Shown: in pieces, positions 51,543-61,304 of the stretch
Position numbering within the stretch: the stretch's first letter is position 1
Layout of the letters: the number at the start of each line of letters is the position of its first letter
Origin: Anaerocolumna chitinilytica
GTDB taxonomy: Bacteria; Bacillota; Clostridia; Lachnospirales; Lachnospiraceae
DNA length: 64,000 nucleotides
Reading direction: 5' to 3'
NCBI RefSeq assembly: GCF_014218355.1
Contig: NZ_AP023368.1
Coordinates: 4,713,501 to 4,777,500 of the forward strand
Notes under the pieces: generated by a model
The model's input: only the letters and a program-made list of their open reading frames with translations
Told to the model about the DNA's origin: nothing
Databases searched by the model: none
Program-made: the position numbers and the translations under genes

Positions 51543-53546
51543 TCAATTAGCTAACAATGTTAAAAGTCTGTTTTGAATACAATAGTCCAGATTCATTGTT
51601 TTATAGACAGCTTTTTCTTCAAAGTAAATAGTAATCTTACCATCCTGATTGGTTTTAATGGAACCCTTTCCATAAGTTTTATGCTCTACAAGCGTCCCCG
51701 GTGTTAAGGTATCCCGGTCTACGAGCATCTCACCTACGAATCTGGATAAGGTAAGTTCCTTCCCATATCTTTCTTTTGAAGCATATATATGAAGATACTC
51801 TTTTGCTCTGGTTACCGCCACATAAAAAAGCCTCCGCTCTTCTTCCATATCAGCTTCCAGGATTGCTTTACGGTAAGGTGTAATTCCTTCGTTCGCGTCT
51901 ACAATGAAAACAACCTGATATTCCAAACCTTTAGAACTATGCATTGTTGCTAAGGTTACTCTGCTCCCGCCCATTTCTCTGGCCTCTTTTGCCTTCACCT
52001 TTAATTCCTCTTTGTACTCATCCATATGTAAGAACCAGGCAGTGAAAGTATCATATCCTTTGGCACTTTCCGATAATTCATCCAGCACCTCTATTAACTC
52101 CTCTGATTTCAAGTTTCTGACTCTGGCATACTCCTCAATGAATCCTTCATAGCCAACACCTTTTCGAATATAAGTGAGTGCCCCATAGGGATTCATTGTT
52201 TTAATCAGGTTTAAATCATATTCCAGCCTATCAATGCGGTCTAACATCCAGTCCTTATCACCGTAGAATTTTCTTAAATTCAGGAAGTCTATCTGTGACT
52301 CTTTTAAAGCTTCCCTGTTTATATAGCGATTCGGCCTGTTGGCTATCTGCAGAAAATATCTTCTTTCACGTTCTCCCATTGCCAATCTGATATATGCAAT
52401 AATATCCTGGGATATCCAATGCTCATAAAGATTTGGAATACGGTCTCTCATTTGAAAGGGGATATTATATTCCATCATTTTTTCCACTAGTGCTCTTGGC
52501 TGGATATTGGTTCGAAATAATACGGCTATTTGTGAAAAATCAATTCCGCTTTTATTATACTTTAAGATTTCTCCAACCACAGACAGATTCTGGGCTTTTA
52601 AATTCTCAAAGGAGCGGATTGCGACTTCCCCGCTTAATGCTACAGCGGATCTTATCTCTTTACCATAACGTTTGGCATTGTTCTTAATCAGTGCAGAAGC
52701 ACATTGCACGATTTTTCCTGCACAACGATAGTTATTGGTCAGCTCAATCCTTTTACTGTCCGGATAATCGTCTCCAAAGTGCAGCATGATTTCAGGTCTT
52801 GCCCCTCTAAAGCGATAGATGGCTTGATCGTCATCACCTACAATAAAAAGATTATTAAGAGGTTTCGCTAAAAGTCTGATAACATCATATTGAATTTTGT
52901 TAATATCCTGGAATTCATCGATTAAGATGTATTGGAATTTATTCTGCCACAAAGAAAGAATGTCCGGTCTTGCGCTTAAGAGCTCGAAGCACAGCACCAG
53001 CATGTCATCGAAGTCTATGAGATTAGAATCTGCAAGCTTATTTTCATAAGCACGGTATATCTTCTTAAAATTATCATCGGAACAATTTATAGAGTAATAA
53101 TGCTCCAAATCAAGTCTTTCTCCTTTGACAAGGCTGATTTCTGATAGGATTTCCTCTGAATATTCCTTCTCATCTTCTACCTCCAGGGAAAGCTTGTGAA
53201 TAATTTCTTTTATAAAAGCGTAACGCTGATCGTCTCTGATAATATTAGATGCATTATACCCATATGCATATTTCAATATGGTAAAGAACACCGAATGAAA
53301 AGTTCCAAAGGATATTCCATGATGCTTCGATCCGGTTAATCTATGAAAACGCTCCTTCATCTCCTCTGCCGCGGCTTTGGTAAAGGTAATAACCAGGACA
53401 TTAGAAGGGGCAGCACCGTATTCCTCAATCAAGTGCTGTACCCTTCTGGTAATTACAAGTGTTTTTCCGGAACCGGGCCCTGCAAGCACCATCATGGGCC
53501 CGGTGTGATGTCTGATTGCCGCAAGCTGCGACTGGTTTATTTCCAT
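51543..53546 (-). CDS. UvrD/PcrA-type ATP-dependent DNA helicase
   Basis: A 667-residue superfamily 1 helicase. Walker A is VLAGPGSGKTLVITRR, motif Ia ITFTKAAAEEMKER, motif II DEFQDINKIQYDVI, motif III FIVGDDDQAIYRFRGARPE, motif V TMHSSKGLEYQVVFI, and motif VI YVAVTRAKEYL. It lacks the length of PcrA (about 730), so it is a shorter UvrD-like paralogue. The start is 4 bp after the gltX stop, so the two genes form an operon. Confidence 0.93.
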   Translation of the reverse strand: MEINQSQLAAIRHHTGPMMVLAGPGSGKTLVITRRVQHLIEEYGAAPSNVLVITFTKAAAEEMKERFHRLTGSKHHGISFGTFHSVFFTILKYAYGYNASNIIRDDQRYAFIKEIIHKLSLEVEDEKEYSEEILSEISLVKGERLDLEHYYSINCSDDNFKKIYRAYENKLADSNLIDFDDMLVLCFELLSARPDILSLWQNKFQYILIDEFQDINKIQYDVIRLLAKPLNNLFIVGDDDQAIYRFRGARPEIMLHFGDDYPDSKRIELTNNYRCAGKIVQCASALIKNNAKRYGKEIRSAVALSGEVAIRSFENLKAQNLSVVGEILKYNKSGIDFSQIAVLFRTNIQPRALVEKMMEYNIPFQMRDRIPNLYEHWISQDIIAYIRLAMGERERRYFLQIANRPNRYINREALKESQIDFLNLRKFYGDKDWMLDRIDRLEYDLNLIKTMNPYGALTYIRKGVGYEGFIEEYARVRNLKSEELIEVLDELSESAKGYDTFTAWFLHMDEYKEELKVKAKEAREMGGSRVTLATMHSSKGLEYQVVFIVDANEGITPYRKAILEADMEEERRLFYVAVTRAKEYLHIYASKERYGKELTLSRFVGEMLVDRDTLTPGTLVEHKTYGKGSIKTNQDGKITIYFEEKAVYKTMNLDYCIQNRLLTLLAN

Positions 53547-53550
53547 AGGC

Positions 53551-55026
53551 TTATCCCTGCCTTAATTTCTCAATACCAACCTTAATTCTTCGAAGGCTCT
53601 CCTCTTTACCGATGATGTTCATAATCTCATAAGCACCTCCGGGAGTTGACTGCTTACCGGATACTGCCGTACGAAGGGGCCAGAGTCCTGTACCATTCTT
53701 GATGCCTTTTTCTGTAATGTATCCCATAATTACTTTTTCAATGCCCTCTACAGAGTAATCCTCAAGAGCCTCTAAAAGCGGAAGCTGCTCAATCAAAACC
53801 TGCAGAGAGATTTCGGAATCCGTCTTCATCTTCTTGTGGGTATACATAGCGGTATCATAATCCGGAAGTTCTTCAAAGAAATCTATCATATCCTTAGCAT
53901 CCAGTAAAGTTTCCATGCGGCTCTTAATCAGGTCAGCTATTTTCTTTAAATCATAGTCCTTGTGAACAACTTCTTTAACATGGGGAAGAATAAGTTCATA
54001 GTACTTTTCACTATCCATGTTTTTAATGTATTCACCGTTCATCCATCTTAATTTCGCCATGTCAAAGACTGCCGGAGACTTATTAATATGAGTGTAATCA
54101 AATTCTTTAATTAATTCTTCCAGTGTAAAGAGCTCTTCATTCGTCCCTGAGCTCCATCCAAGAAGAGCAATAAAGTTCACGATTGCTTCTGTCACAAAGC
54201 CCTGCTCTAATAAATCTTCAAAAGAGGAATGACCGCTTCTTTTTGAAAGTTTCTTGTGCTCTTCGTTGGTAATCAGAGGGCAATGTACATAGATTGGCTC
54301 CTCCCAGCCAAAAGCATGATAAAGTCTGGTGTATTTCGGCGTGGAAGATAAATACTCATTTCCTCTTACTACATGTGTAATATCCATCAGGTGGTCGTCT
54401 ACTACGTTAGCAAAGTTGTAAGTAGGATAGCCATCGGACTTAATGAGAATCATGTCATCAAGTTCTGCGTTATCTACAGTTATCTCACCATATATGGCAT
54501 CCGTAAATGTTGTGGTTCCTTCCATAGGAATATTCTGACGGATAACATAGGGAATTCCTGCTGCCAGATTGGCTTCGATTTCTTCTTTGCTTAGGTGAAG
54601 GCAATGCTTATCATACTTAATAATCTCCTTCTCCTCTTCCTCAGACACTACACTTTTTAAGGTAGCTAAACGTTCTTTGGTACAGAAGCAGTAGTATGCC
54701 TCTCCTTTTTCAATAAGCTCTTTTGCATATTGAAGGTAAATTCCGCTTGCTTGCCGCTCACTCTGAACATAAGGGCCATAGCCTCCGTCTTTATCTGGTC
54801 CCTCATCATGTACCAGTCCGGTCTTTTTTAACGTGTTATATATAATCTCCGTTGCACCTTCCACAAACCGTTCCTGATCTGTATCTTCAATACGCAGAAG
54901 GAAATCTCCTCCTTCATGCTTTGCTATCAGATACTCATAGAGAGCAGTTCTTAAATTACCTACGTGCATTCTTCCTGTAGGACTTGGTGCAAATCTGGTT
55001 CTTACTTTTTTCATCATCTTTTCCAT
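53551..55026 (-). CDS. gltX: Glutamate-tRNA ligase
   Basis: A 491-residue class I synthetase. The HIGH-like motif is [20 protein letters not shown] and the KMSKS-like motif [10 protein letters not shown]. The family-specific insert and a C-terminal all-helical anticodon-binding domain are present. The start is annotated at ATG 55026, but GGAAAAG lies within the first codons, so ATG 55014 ([13 protein letters not shown]) is as likely. Downstream, the UvrD-like helicase gene follows after 4 bp. No T-box could be seen in the 540 bp upstream. Confidence 0.96.
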   Translation of the reverse strand: MEKMMKKVRTRFAPSPTGRMHVGNLRTALYEYLIAKHEGGDFLLRIEDTDQERFVEGATEIIYNTLKKTGLVHDEGPDKDGGYGPYVQSERQASGIYLQYAKELIEKGEAYYCFCTKERLATLKSVVSEEEEKEIIKYDKHCLHLSKEEIEANLAAGIPYVIRQNIPMEGTTTFTDAIYGEITVDNAELDDMILIKSDGYPTYNFANVVDDHLMDITHVVRGNEYLSSTPKYTRLYHAFGWEEPIYVHCPLITNEEHKKLSKRSGHSSFEDLLEQGFVTEAIVNFIALLGWSSGTNEELFTLEELIKEFDYTHINKSPAVFDMAKLRWMNGEYIKNMDSEKYYELILPHVKEVVHKDYDLKKIADLIKSRMETLLDAKDMIDFFEELPDYDTAMYTHKKMKTDSEISLQVLIEQLPLLEALEDYSVEGIEKVIMGYITEKGIKNGTGLWPLRTAVSGKQSTPGGAYEIMNIIGKEESLRRIKVGIEKLRQG

Positions 55027-55568
55027 TGCATATAGCAGAATATCTACAAGCTTGTCTAAGAAATCCTAATTAAAATAGCTTAATAGTAGATATTGGTAGC
55101 TATGCTGCCACAAGTAATAAGGAGTGAAAGAATCTGTATGTGGCAATCCTTTCATATCAAAATTTTCTTCCACCCGTATTCCAAACCTCATATCAAAGTT
55201 CTATTTTTATCTTTCCCGATACCAGGTTGGTCGCTATTAAAGTATATTGTACTGTTAAATATAAAACATGATACTTTTCCTGTCAATATGAATCCCCTAA
55301 ATTAAGCTTTTCTGTTTGGTTACTTTAGATAAATTCATTAATATAGGCTTTTGTTTAAAAAGTTACTGCTGCTTCCTACATAACACATAATAAATTACAG
55401 CTTGTATATAATATAATACCTTGTTTTTCCTGCCTGTACATTATATCATGAATAGAAGGCATGACGCTTTATTATAGCATAAAAATCTGAAGGAGGTTAG
55501 CCCTTACTAAAAAATAAAGAGCTGAAAAACTCCATCTATACTAAATTGAATCGAGGTGTTCTAAGATT
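55027..55568. promoter_or_regulatory. Intergenic region between gltX and the aldo-keto reductase gene
   Basis: 542 bp without a supported gene. It contains the 77-bp repeat copy at 55106-55182. A second ribosome-site-like sequence AGGAGG lies near 55492-55497 but no start codon follows it in a useful frame. The rest is AT-rich. Confidence 0.5.
55106..55182. repeat. 77-bp repeat, copy 2 (upstream of gltX)
   Basis: Gap-free match to 38617-38693, with about 15 differences. Paired arms TGCCACA and TGTGGCA. It sits about 80 bp upstream of gltX in the same orientation as the other copy relative to its gene. Confidence 0.65.
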
Positions 55569-56561
55569 ATGTATCAAGCGAATGAGAAACGTTATGAAAC
55601 CATGGTATACAAACGCTGCGGAAACAGCGGCCTGAGACTTCCAGCTCTTTCATTGGGATTATGGCACAATTTTGGTTCCGTAAATAATTATGACAATATG
55701 ATTAAACTGGTTACTACTGCTTTTGACCACGGAATTACGCACTTTGATCTGGCTAATAACTATGGTCCGGTTCCAGGTTCCGCAGAAGAAAACTTCGGTA
55801 TGATTCTAAAAAAGGAATTAAAACCTTACCGTGATGAAATAATTATCTCCTCAAAAGCAGGCTACTATATGTGGCCCGGCCCTTATGGAGACTGGGGCAG
55901 TAAAAAGTACCTGATGTCCAGCCTGGACCAGAGTTTAAAGCGTCTCGGAGTGGACTATGTGGATATATTCTACCATCATAGACCAGATCCTGATACCCCT
56001 TTGGAAGAAACCATGGGAGCTCTTGATCAGATTGTACGCTCCGGTAAGGCACTCTATGTCGGAATCTCCAATTATAAGGGCGAGCAGGCAGAAAAAGCCA
56101 TCAAGATATTAAAGGAGCTTGGTACTCCGCTTCTCATCCATCAGCCTAGTTACAACATGTTTAACCGTGCTGCTGAAACAGACCTCTTCCCCGTACTAGA
56201 TTCCTATAAAGTCGGAAGTATTGCCTTTTGTCCTTTAGCACAAGGTCTTTTGACTAATAAATATTTAGGCGGAATTCCGGAGGATTCCAGAGCTGCTGAT
56301 CCTAATAGCCCTTTCCTTCGCCCGGATTCTGTTACAGAGGATACTGTAAGAAAAGTACAGCAATTAGATATTCTGGCAAAAGAACGTGGACAGAGCATGG
56401 CTCAAATGGCTCTTGCTTGGGCATTACGAAAAGATACTGTTACCACCGCACTCATAGGAGCAAGTAAGGCATCACAGATTACAGAGAATGTAGAGACACT
56501 TAAGAATCTTGCTTTTTCAGAAGAGGAATTAAGAAGAATTGATCAGATATTAATAGGATAA
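55569..56561 (+). CDS. Aldo/keto reductase (YghZ / L-glyceraldehyde-3-phosphate reductase-like)
   Basis: A 330-residue TIM-barrel NADPH reductase. The catalytic Asp is in GITHFDLANNYG (about residue 60) with Tyr of NNYG; Lys is in IISSKAGYYM and His in DIFYHHRPDPDTP. The WPGPYGDWGSKKYLMSSLDQ stretch and the C-terminal ALIGASKASQITENV bear the YghZ/MgrA-type signature. These enzymes reduce methylglyoxal or L-glyceraldehyde-3-P and are detoxifying. It is monocistronic, after GAGGTG. Confidence 0.93.
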   Translation: MYQANEKRYETMVYKRCGNSGLRLPALSLGLWHNFGSVNNYDNMIKLVTTAFDHGITHFDLANNYGPVPGSAEENFGMILKKELKPYRDEIIISSKAGYYMWPGPYGDWGSKKYLMSSLDQSLKRLGVDYVDIFYHHRPDPDTPLEETMGALDQIVRSGKALYVGISNYKGEQAEKAIKILKELGTPLLIHQPSYNMFNRAAETDLFPVLDSYKVGSIAFCPLAQGLLTNKYLGGIPEDSRAADPNSPFLRPDSVTEDTVRKVQQLDILAKERGQSMAQMALAWALRKDTVTTALIGASKASQITENVETLKNLAFSEEELRRIDQILIG

Positions 56562-56754
56562 CATGATTAAGAAGACTACTTTAAAACAATAGAATGATCA
56601 GAGCCTCAAAAGTTCTGTCTTTCTTATTGGGACGGCAATTACACAAAGCAGAATGATAAACGCTGGTTCAATGTTCAAAGAGGCATTTGTTCTTTCTGCT
56701 TTGTATAAATAGCCTGTAAACATATAAATAAGGCCAGACATTCCTTGTGCTGTA

Positions 56755-57165
56755 TTATTTTCCGTAGAGCTGCTGTATGTAACTATTGATATCAACCCCA
56801 TTAACTCCAGCTTGTTGCATAAACCATTCCAGATAAAATACCACAAGAATAATTGACATTATTAATACAATAAATGATGCTCTTGCCCAATTCTTCTTAC
56901 TTGCAGGAACTTTACCTGAAAATGACCAGTATAAAAGCATAACAAGATACAAAACACTTCCTACAATCGGTATAAATGGAAGAATCATACTGCCAAACCA
57001 ATTTCCAAAGGATACCGGTTTATCATTTTCTTTCACTTCATTATTCTGATGAATCTCTGCTGTATGAAACTCCTGAAATCCCTGTTCTCTTAAGGATGCG
57101 CCGCAATAATCACAAAAATTTGCGTTGGCATTTTCTATCGTTCTCCCACAGGATTTGCAAATCAT
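56755..57165 (-). CDS. Zinc-ribbon membrane protein
   Basis: A 136-residue protein. The N-terminus is a zinc ribbon (CKSCGRTIENANANFCDYCG, four Cys in two CxxC pairs). Two hydrophobic segments follow: about 55-80 (GSMILPFIPIVGSVLYLVMLLY) and about 93-117 (ASFIVLIMSIILVVFYLEW). It resembles the many short zinc-ribbon/DUF membrane proteins of Firmicutes; function unknown. It starts after GAGAGGAAGG. Confidence 0.82.
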   Translation of the reverse strand: MICKSCGRTIENANANFCDYCGASLREQGFQEFHTAEIHQNNEVKENDKPVSFGNWFGSMILPFIPIVGSVLYLVMLLYWSFSGKVPASKKNWARASFIVLIMSIILVVFYLEWFMQQAGVNGVDINSYIQQLYGK

Positions 57166-57413
57166 ATTTCTACCTTCCTCTCGGACTACTCTTCATTTAC
57201 ATGGTAATAAGCCCTGTAAAGTCCTTATATGTACAATTTCCAACATAAATACTCTTTCGCCATTATAGCATAACAAATCTTAAAACAAAAGAACAATCTT
57301 GACCATTGAATTTTAATTCCAATATGTTACTATTAGTATTAAGTTCAGCCGAGTTGGTGAGAGCACCAAAATATAAATCTCCCCCTTCTCAAATACATAA
57401 AAGGAGCAAAAAA

Positions 57414-58364
57414 ATGCGGGATTTACAACAAACAGTAAATGAGATAAAAGAAAATGTAGAAAAAGTTTTAGTAGGAAAATCAGCGGTCATAGATCTTTTA
57501 ATGACATCCCTTCTGGCAAACGGGCATGTACTTCTTGAAGACGTTCCAGGCACCGGGAAAACTGTACTTGCCAAGTCTTTGGCGAAATCTCTGGAAGCAG
57601 ATTTTAAACGCATCCAATTTACACCGGATCTCCTTCCCTCTGACATTACAGGTATTAATTACTATAATCAAAAAGAAGGTGAATTTGTGTTCCGAGAGGG
57701 TCCGGTTCTTACTAATATTCTATTAGCCGATGAGATTAACAGAGCAACTCCCAGAACCCAGTCCAGTCTTTTGGAATGTATGGAGGAAAGGCAGCTCACC
57801 ATAGACGGAAAAACCTATATATTAAAGAAACCCTTTTTAGTTATTGCTACCCAGAATCCGGTTGAAACAGCCGGTACCTTCCCTCTTCCGGAAGCACAGC
57901 TTGACAGGTTTTTAATGCAACTCTCCATGGGTTTTCCCTCCTTGTCAGAAGAAGTATTTTTAATGAATCGTTTTATCAAAGCCTCTCCCCTTGAGAGCCT
58001 TGCGTCTGTTTGCAGCAAGGAAGAATTGCTTAAGATGCAGGAAGAGATTAAGGAGATCTTTGTCCATCCTTCCCTTATGGAATATATGGCCGCCATCGTT
58101 CAAAAAACAAGGAATCATGAAGATATCATCCTTGGTGTAAGCCCCAGAGGAAGTCTTTCCTTCCTAAGAGCTGTCCAGGCTTATAGTGCCATAAAAGGAT
58201 ATCAGTATGTCATTCCGGAGCATATTCGTTATATTGCTCCTTATGTACTTTCACATCGCCTGGTTTTAAAGACTTCTTTTCAAAAAATTGAAGCCTCACG
58301 AGAAGTCCTGTCCCGAATTTTAGAGGAAATTCCTGTCCCTACTGAAAACTTTACAGGGAGGTAA
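57414..58364 (+). CDS. MoxR family AAA+ ATPase
   Basis: Start set to ATG 57414 after AAAGGAG; the frame is open to 57306. The 316-residue ATPase has Walker A LLEDVPGTGKTVLAKSLAKS, Walker B LADEINRATPRTQSSLLECM and sensor FLVIATQNPVETAGTFPLPE. The C-terminal lid has LGVSPRGSLSFLRAVQAY. MoxR ATPases act as chaperones for assembling metal- or membrane-bound complexes with a DUF58 partner, which follows after 3 bp. Confidence 0.95.
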   Translation: MRDLQQTVNEIKENVEKVLVGKSAVIDLLMTSLLANGHVLLEDVPGTGKTVLAKSLAKSLEADFKRIQFTPDLLPSDITGINYYNQKEGEFVFREGPVLTNILLADEINRATPRTQSSLLECMEERQLTIDGKTYILKKPFLVIATQNPVETAGTFPLPEAQLDRFLMQLSMGFPSLSEEVFLMNRFIKASPLESLASVCSKEELLKMQEEIKEIFVHPSLMEYMAAIVQKTRNHEDIILGVSPRGSLSFLRAVQAYSAIKGYQYVIPEHIRYIAPYVLSHRLVLKTSFQKIEASREVLSRILEEIPVPTENFTGR

Positions 58365-58367
58365 TTC

Positions 58368-59489
58368 ATGGGCCTTATTGCTGCTGTTCTGGGGGCATAT
58401 TTTTTATACTTCCTTCAGAAATTCTTGTATCGGCATTGGTGGAACAAAAACCTTACTGTCGAATTAAAAATCAATAAAAATACTGCAGTTGAAGGAAATA
58501 ATCTTCTTCTCCAGGAAACCATTACGAATCGTAAGTTACTGCCTCTTCCTATATTAAAGGTTAAATTCCGAACCTCAAAATATCTGGAGTTTCCCGGAAT
58601 GGAAAATGCTGCTGTAACAGACAATTACTACCGCAACGATATCCTTTCACTTATGATGTATCAAAAAGTTACAAGGTCGCTTCCTTTTCGATGCGGGCAC
58701 AGAGGGTATTTTACTGTAGACCGGGCAGATATTGTCTGCTCTGACCTATTTCTCTCTTCCGAAATGGTTATGGACTTTTCTCAGAATATTTCCTTTTATG
58801 TTTATCCAAAAACAGTGAATACACCGGCCTTCCAGCAAGTGTTTAAAACTTTATCCGGTGCAGTTCTTACAAAACGCTTTACCAACGAAGATCCTTTTGA
58901 ATTTAGAAGTATCAGAGAGTACCAGCCCTATGATGCCTTAAAATCTATTAACTGGAAAGCCTCTTCTAAGACTGGTGAATTAAAAGTTAATTCTTACAAC
59001 TACACCTCCTCTTTTCAGGTAAAACTACTGTTGAATATGGAAAGAGAAACTGCGTTAAGGCAGGAAGACTTGGAAGAAGAAAGCATACGTATCGCCAGTA
59101 CTTTAACAGAGAGCTTTCTCGCCCAGGGTATCCCTGTTTCCTTTCAGACAAATTGCAGGAATATCAACGGAGAACTAAAGGAAGCTATACAGGCAGGTTC
59201 CGGTATCCGTCATCTGGACTCCATTAATAAAACCTTAAGCCTTCTGGACACAACACATCCCTCTCCTCCCTTTGTACCCTACCTGGAGAGAGAATACAAG
59301 GCAGAAACGAATGAATATCTTATCTTTCTTTCAACTTACCAAAAAGATGATTTTCAGGAACTCCTTTGCAATATGCAGAATAACAAAGCAGAATTCTTCT
59401 GGATTATCCCTGTTAATAAAGATATCACAGCCACTGTCAGAGAAGAATTAAAAGCCAGAACTATCGTCTGGGACAATAGTTTAAATTAA
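58368..59489 (+). CDS. DUF58 domain protein
   Basis: A 373-residue protein with an N-terminal hydrophobic segment (about 3-18) and a long extended region. It has the DUF58 core with SIREYQPYDALKSINWKASS at about 190 (the R-x-Y-x-x-x-D-x-x-x-x-I-x-W signature). It follows GGGAGG immediately after the MoxR stop. MoxR, DUF58 and DUF4129 together make a conserved envelope-related module. Confidence 0.93.
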   Translation: MGLIAAVLGAYFLYFLQKFLYRHWWNKNLTVELKINKNTAVEGNNLLLQETITNRKLLPLPILKVKFRTSKYLEFPGMENAAVTDNYYRNDILSLMMYQKVTRSLPFRCGHRGYFTVDRADIVCSDLFLSSEMVMDFSQNISFYVYPKTVNTPAFQQVFKTLSGAVLTKRFTNEDPFEFRSIREYQPYDALKSINWKASSKTGELKVNSYNYTSSFQVKLLLNMERETALRQEDLEEESIRIASTLTESFLAQGIPVSFQTNCRNINGELKEAIQAGSGIRHLDSINKTLSLLDTTHPSPPFVPYLEREYKAETNEYLIFLSTYQKDDFQELLCNMQNNKAEFFWIIPVNKDITATVREELKARTIVWDNSLN

Positions 59490-59585
59490 TCTTTTATGTA
59501 ATAATAAAAATAAACATTAATACTAAAGCAGTAATATTCCTATTTACATTGTTGTACTGCTTTGGCTCTAAAATGAGAGGAAAAT

Positions 59586-60851
59586 ATGGACTATAGACTC
59601 TATCGAATAGCAATTGACCTTATAAACTTAATGCTTGGTTTTTTAGCAGTATATGCCGTCATGTTTACTGTAATGCTGCTAACTCATAATAAAGATTCAT
59701 CCCTTTTACTCTTAATTCTGTCCTTTTCCGGTATCTTACTGTCCTATTCTATGCTGCAATTCTTAAAACATATATGGAGCTTCTTACTTTTACATGTGTT
59801 GCTCCTTGCTGCCCTTTTTGTTTTGGTTCCGTCATATCCCGGGAAGATTTTATGTGTTTTTTATATGGCTTGTATTACGATATTTCACCTGGTAAAACGA
59901 TTAAACGAGGAAGAACTAAGACGAAGAAACACCAATTCTTCTCTGTTATTAGTTCTGCTGTTACTCTATATAATCAATCTGCAGCTCCATCTTGACGGTT
60001 TAACCCCTGTTCTTTTTAAGTTAGCTGTTGTGTTTATACTGCTCTTTCTAATCAATAGTTATCTTATTAATTTTGAGCACTATTTCAGCCTCCAGCAGGA
60101 AACCAGTAATATACCTCTTAAGCAGATAAAGACCGTAAACCATACAATTATTGTTTTTTTCCTGGGAATGTCTCTAACCAGTATGCTTATCTTTACCAGA
60201 CTTCCTCTAAAAGAGTTTCTTCTTTTTCTAAGGCAAGGGGCGTTGATGGTGTTAAGAGCATTCTTTTCGCTATTTCCTAATCACTCGGACAAGATAACAA
60301 AAGCACCTGAAAAAGTAACAGAATCCCCTGTATCACAACCATTTCAACTACCGGAAGCTGCTGACCCTTCGCCTGTATGGAATTTTATTCAGAATCTTAT
60401 AACGAATATCCTTATAGTTGCTCTTATTGTTGCTGCTATAGCACTTCTCTGTTATTCCATTTATAAATTTTATCAGGCTTTCTACAAAGAAAAGAGGAGC
60501 TTTTTTAAAGACAATGCCGAGTTTATATCTCCTTTCGAGAAAAAGGAAAATAGAATAAAGGAATCATCTACAATAGAGAAAAGAGGTTTTATGACTCTTT
60601 GGAAGCAAACAAACAACGACAAAATCCGTAAATTATTCTACAAGGCTATTCTATCAAAAAGGGAAAAGCTTCCTCCATCCTCATCTACTCCGGTAGAATT
60701 ATCTCAATATATTCTATCTAATCACTCCTCTGATGAGAAAGAGAAGGATGAAAGATCTAAAGCTTTGGCCTATTACTATGAAAAAGCAAGATATTATAAT
60801 GAAGACTGCCGCAAGGAGGATGTGGATATGTTCAAACATTTACTGCGTTAA
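59586..60851 (+). CDS. Membrane protein with C-terminal DUF4129-like domain
   Basis: A 421-residue protein. About seven hydrophobic segments lie in the first 215 residues and one at about 273-297 (LITNILIVALIVAAIALLCY). A cytoplasmic C-terminal domain of about 120 residues has RKLFYKAILSKREKLPPSSS and TPVELSQYI, then an AYYYEKARYYNE pattern. This C-terminus resembles DUF4129, the usual third member of MoxR-DUF58 operons. A transglutaminase domain is not present. Confidence 0.82.
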   Translation: MDYRLYRIAIDLINLMLGFLAVYAVMFTVMLLTHNKDSSLLLLILSFSGILLSYSMLQFLKHIWSFLLLHVLLLAALFVLVPSYPGKILCVFYMACITIFHLVKRLNEEELRRRNTNSSLLLVLLLLYIINLQLHLDGLTPVLFKLAVVFILLFLINSYLINFEHYFSLQQETSNIPLKQIKTVNHTIIVFFLGMSLTSMLIFTRLPLKEFLLFLRQGALMVLRAFFSLFPNHSDKITKAPEKVTESPVSQPFQLPEAADPSPVWNFIQNLITNILIVALIVAAIALLCYSIYKFYQAFYKEKRSFFKDNAEFISPFEKKENRIKESSTIEKRGFMTLWKQTNNDKIRKLFYKAILSKREKLPPSSSTPVELSQYILSNHSSDEKEKDERSKALAYYYEKARYYNEDCRKEDVDMFKHLLR

Positions 60852-60923
60852 GGATACTTGTTTTTATTTAAAGAGAAATACAGGCAGGTTCAAGGCAGGA
60901 AATCATACCAGTTTATCCTTCGA

Positions 60924-61008
60924 GATACTCAATAATCCTAGATACTCAATAATCCCTAGAGACTCAATAATCCCTAGAGACTCAATAATCCCTAGAGACT
61001 CAATAATT
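60924..61008. repeat. 18-bp tandem repeat, about 4.7 units
   Basis: The unit GA(T/G)ACTCAATAATCCCTA repeats at 60924 (17 bp, one base deleted), 60941, 60959, 60977 and partly 60995. The third and fourth units are identical; the first two have T for G at position 3. It lies downstream of the DUF4129-like gene. Confidence 0.85.
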
Positions 61009-61049
61009 AAATGTGGAAGAGAATATAGATTGCCAATTAAAGTTGTGGC

Positions 61050-61093
61050 CTTAAGAGTTTAGAGTCCTCTGCAGTAGGCTATAAACTCTTAAG
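61050..61093 (+). terminator. Hairpin downstream of the MoxR operon
   Basis: A perfect 12-bp stem CTTAAGAGTTTA with TAAACTCTTAAG and a 20-base loop, followed by TTTTAAAAAC. It is the likely terminator of the rightward MoxR-DUF58-DUF4129 operon. Confidence 0.65.
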
Positions 61094-61222
61094 TTTTAAA
61101 AACCCAAGCTCCCTGATAATTAACCAAACTTCTATTAATGCTAACTGCTTTCACTAACTTAGACATTCCGATATTAATACCAAATGATATCAAAAACTAT
61201 CATGAATGAACTTATACAACAA

Positions 61223-61251
61223 AAAAAGAAGCTGTCATCCAGCTTCTTTTT
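61223..61251 (-). terminator. Terminator of the rRNA operon
   Basis: Arms AAAAAGAAGCTG and CAGCTTCTTTTT around TCATC. On the minus strand it ends in a T-run, about 55 bp after the 3' end of the 23S gene. Confidence 0.9.
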
Positions 61252-61304
61252 ATCTATCTTATATCTTCAAAACTACACACTTTTTTGATTTCATCTAATT
61301 TCTA

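Larger units (their letters stand above)
60852..61304. other. Intergenic region between the MoxR operon and the rRNA gene
   Basis: 453 bp. It holds the 18-bp tandem repeat (60924-61008), the palindromic hairpin at 61050-61093 and the rRNA terminator at 61223-61251. No gene is supported; the 5S gene is not here. Confidence 0.6.

Noticed and set aside
55027..55568. T-box leader for gltX or a small gene in the gap
   Set aside because: No T-box core seen, and the small frame at 55093-55305 has no ribosome site. The region's notable content is the 77-bp repeat.
60733..61062. Open frame spanning the tandem repeat after the MoxR operon
   Set aside because: It overlaps the end of the DUF4129-like gene in another frame, and its repetitive part is a product of the 18-bp repeat.
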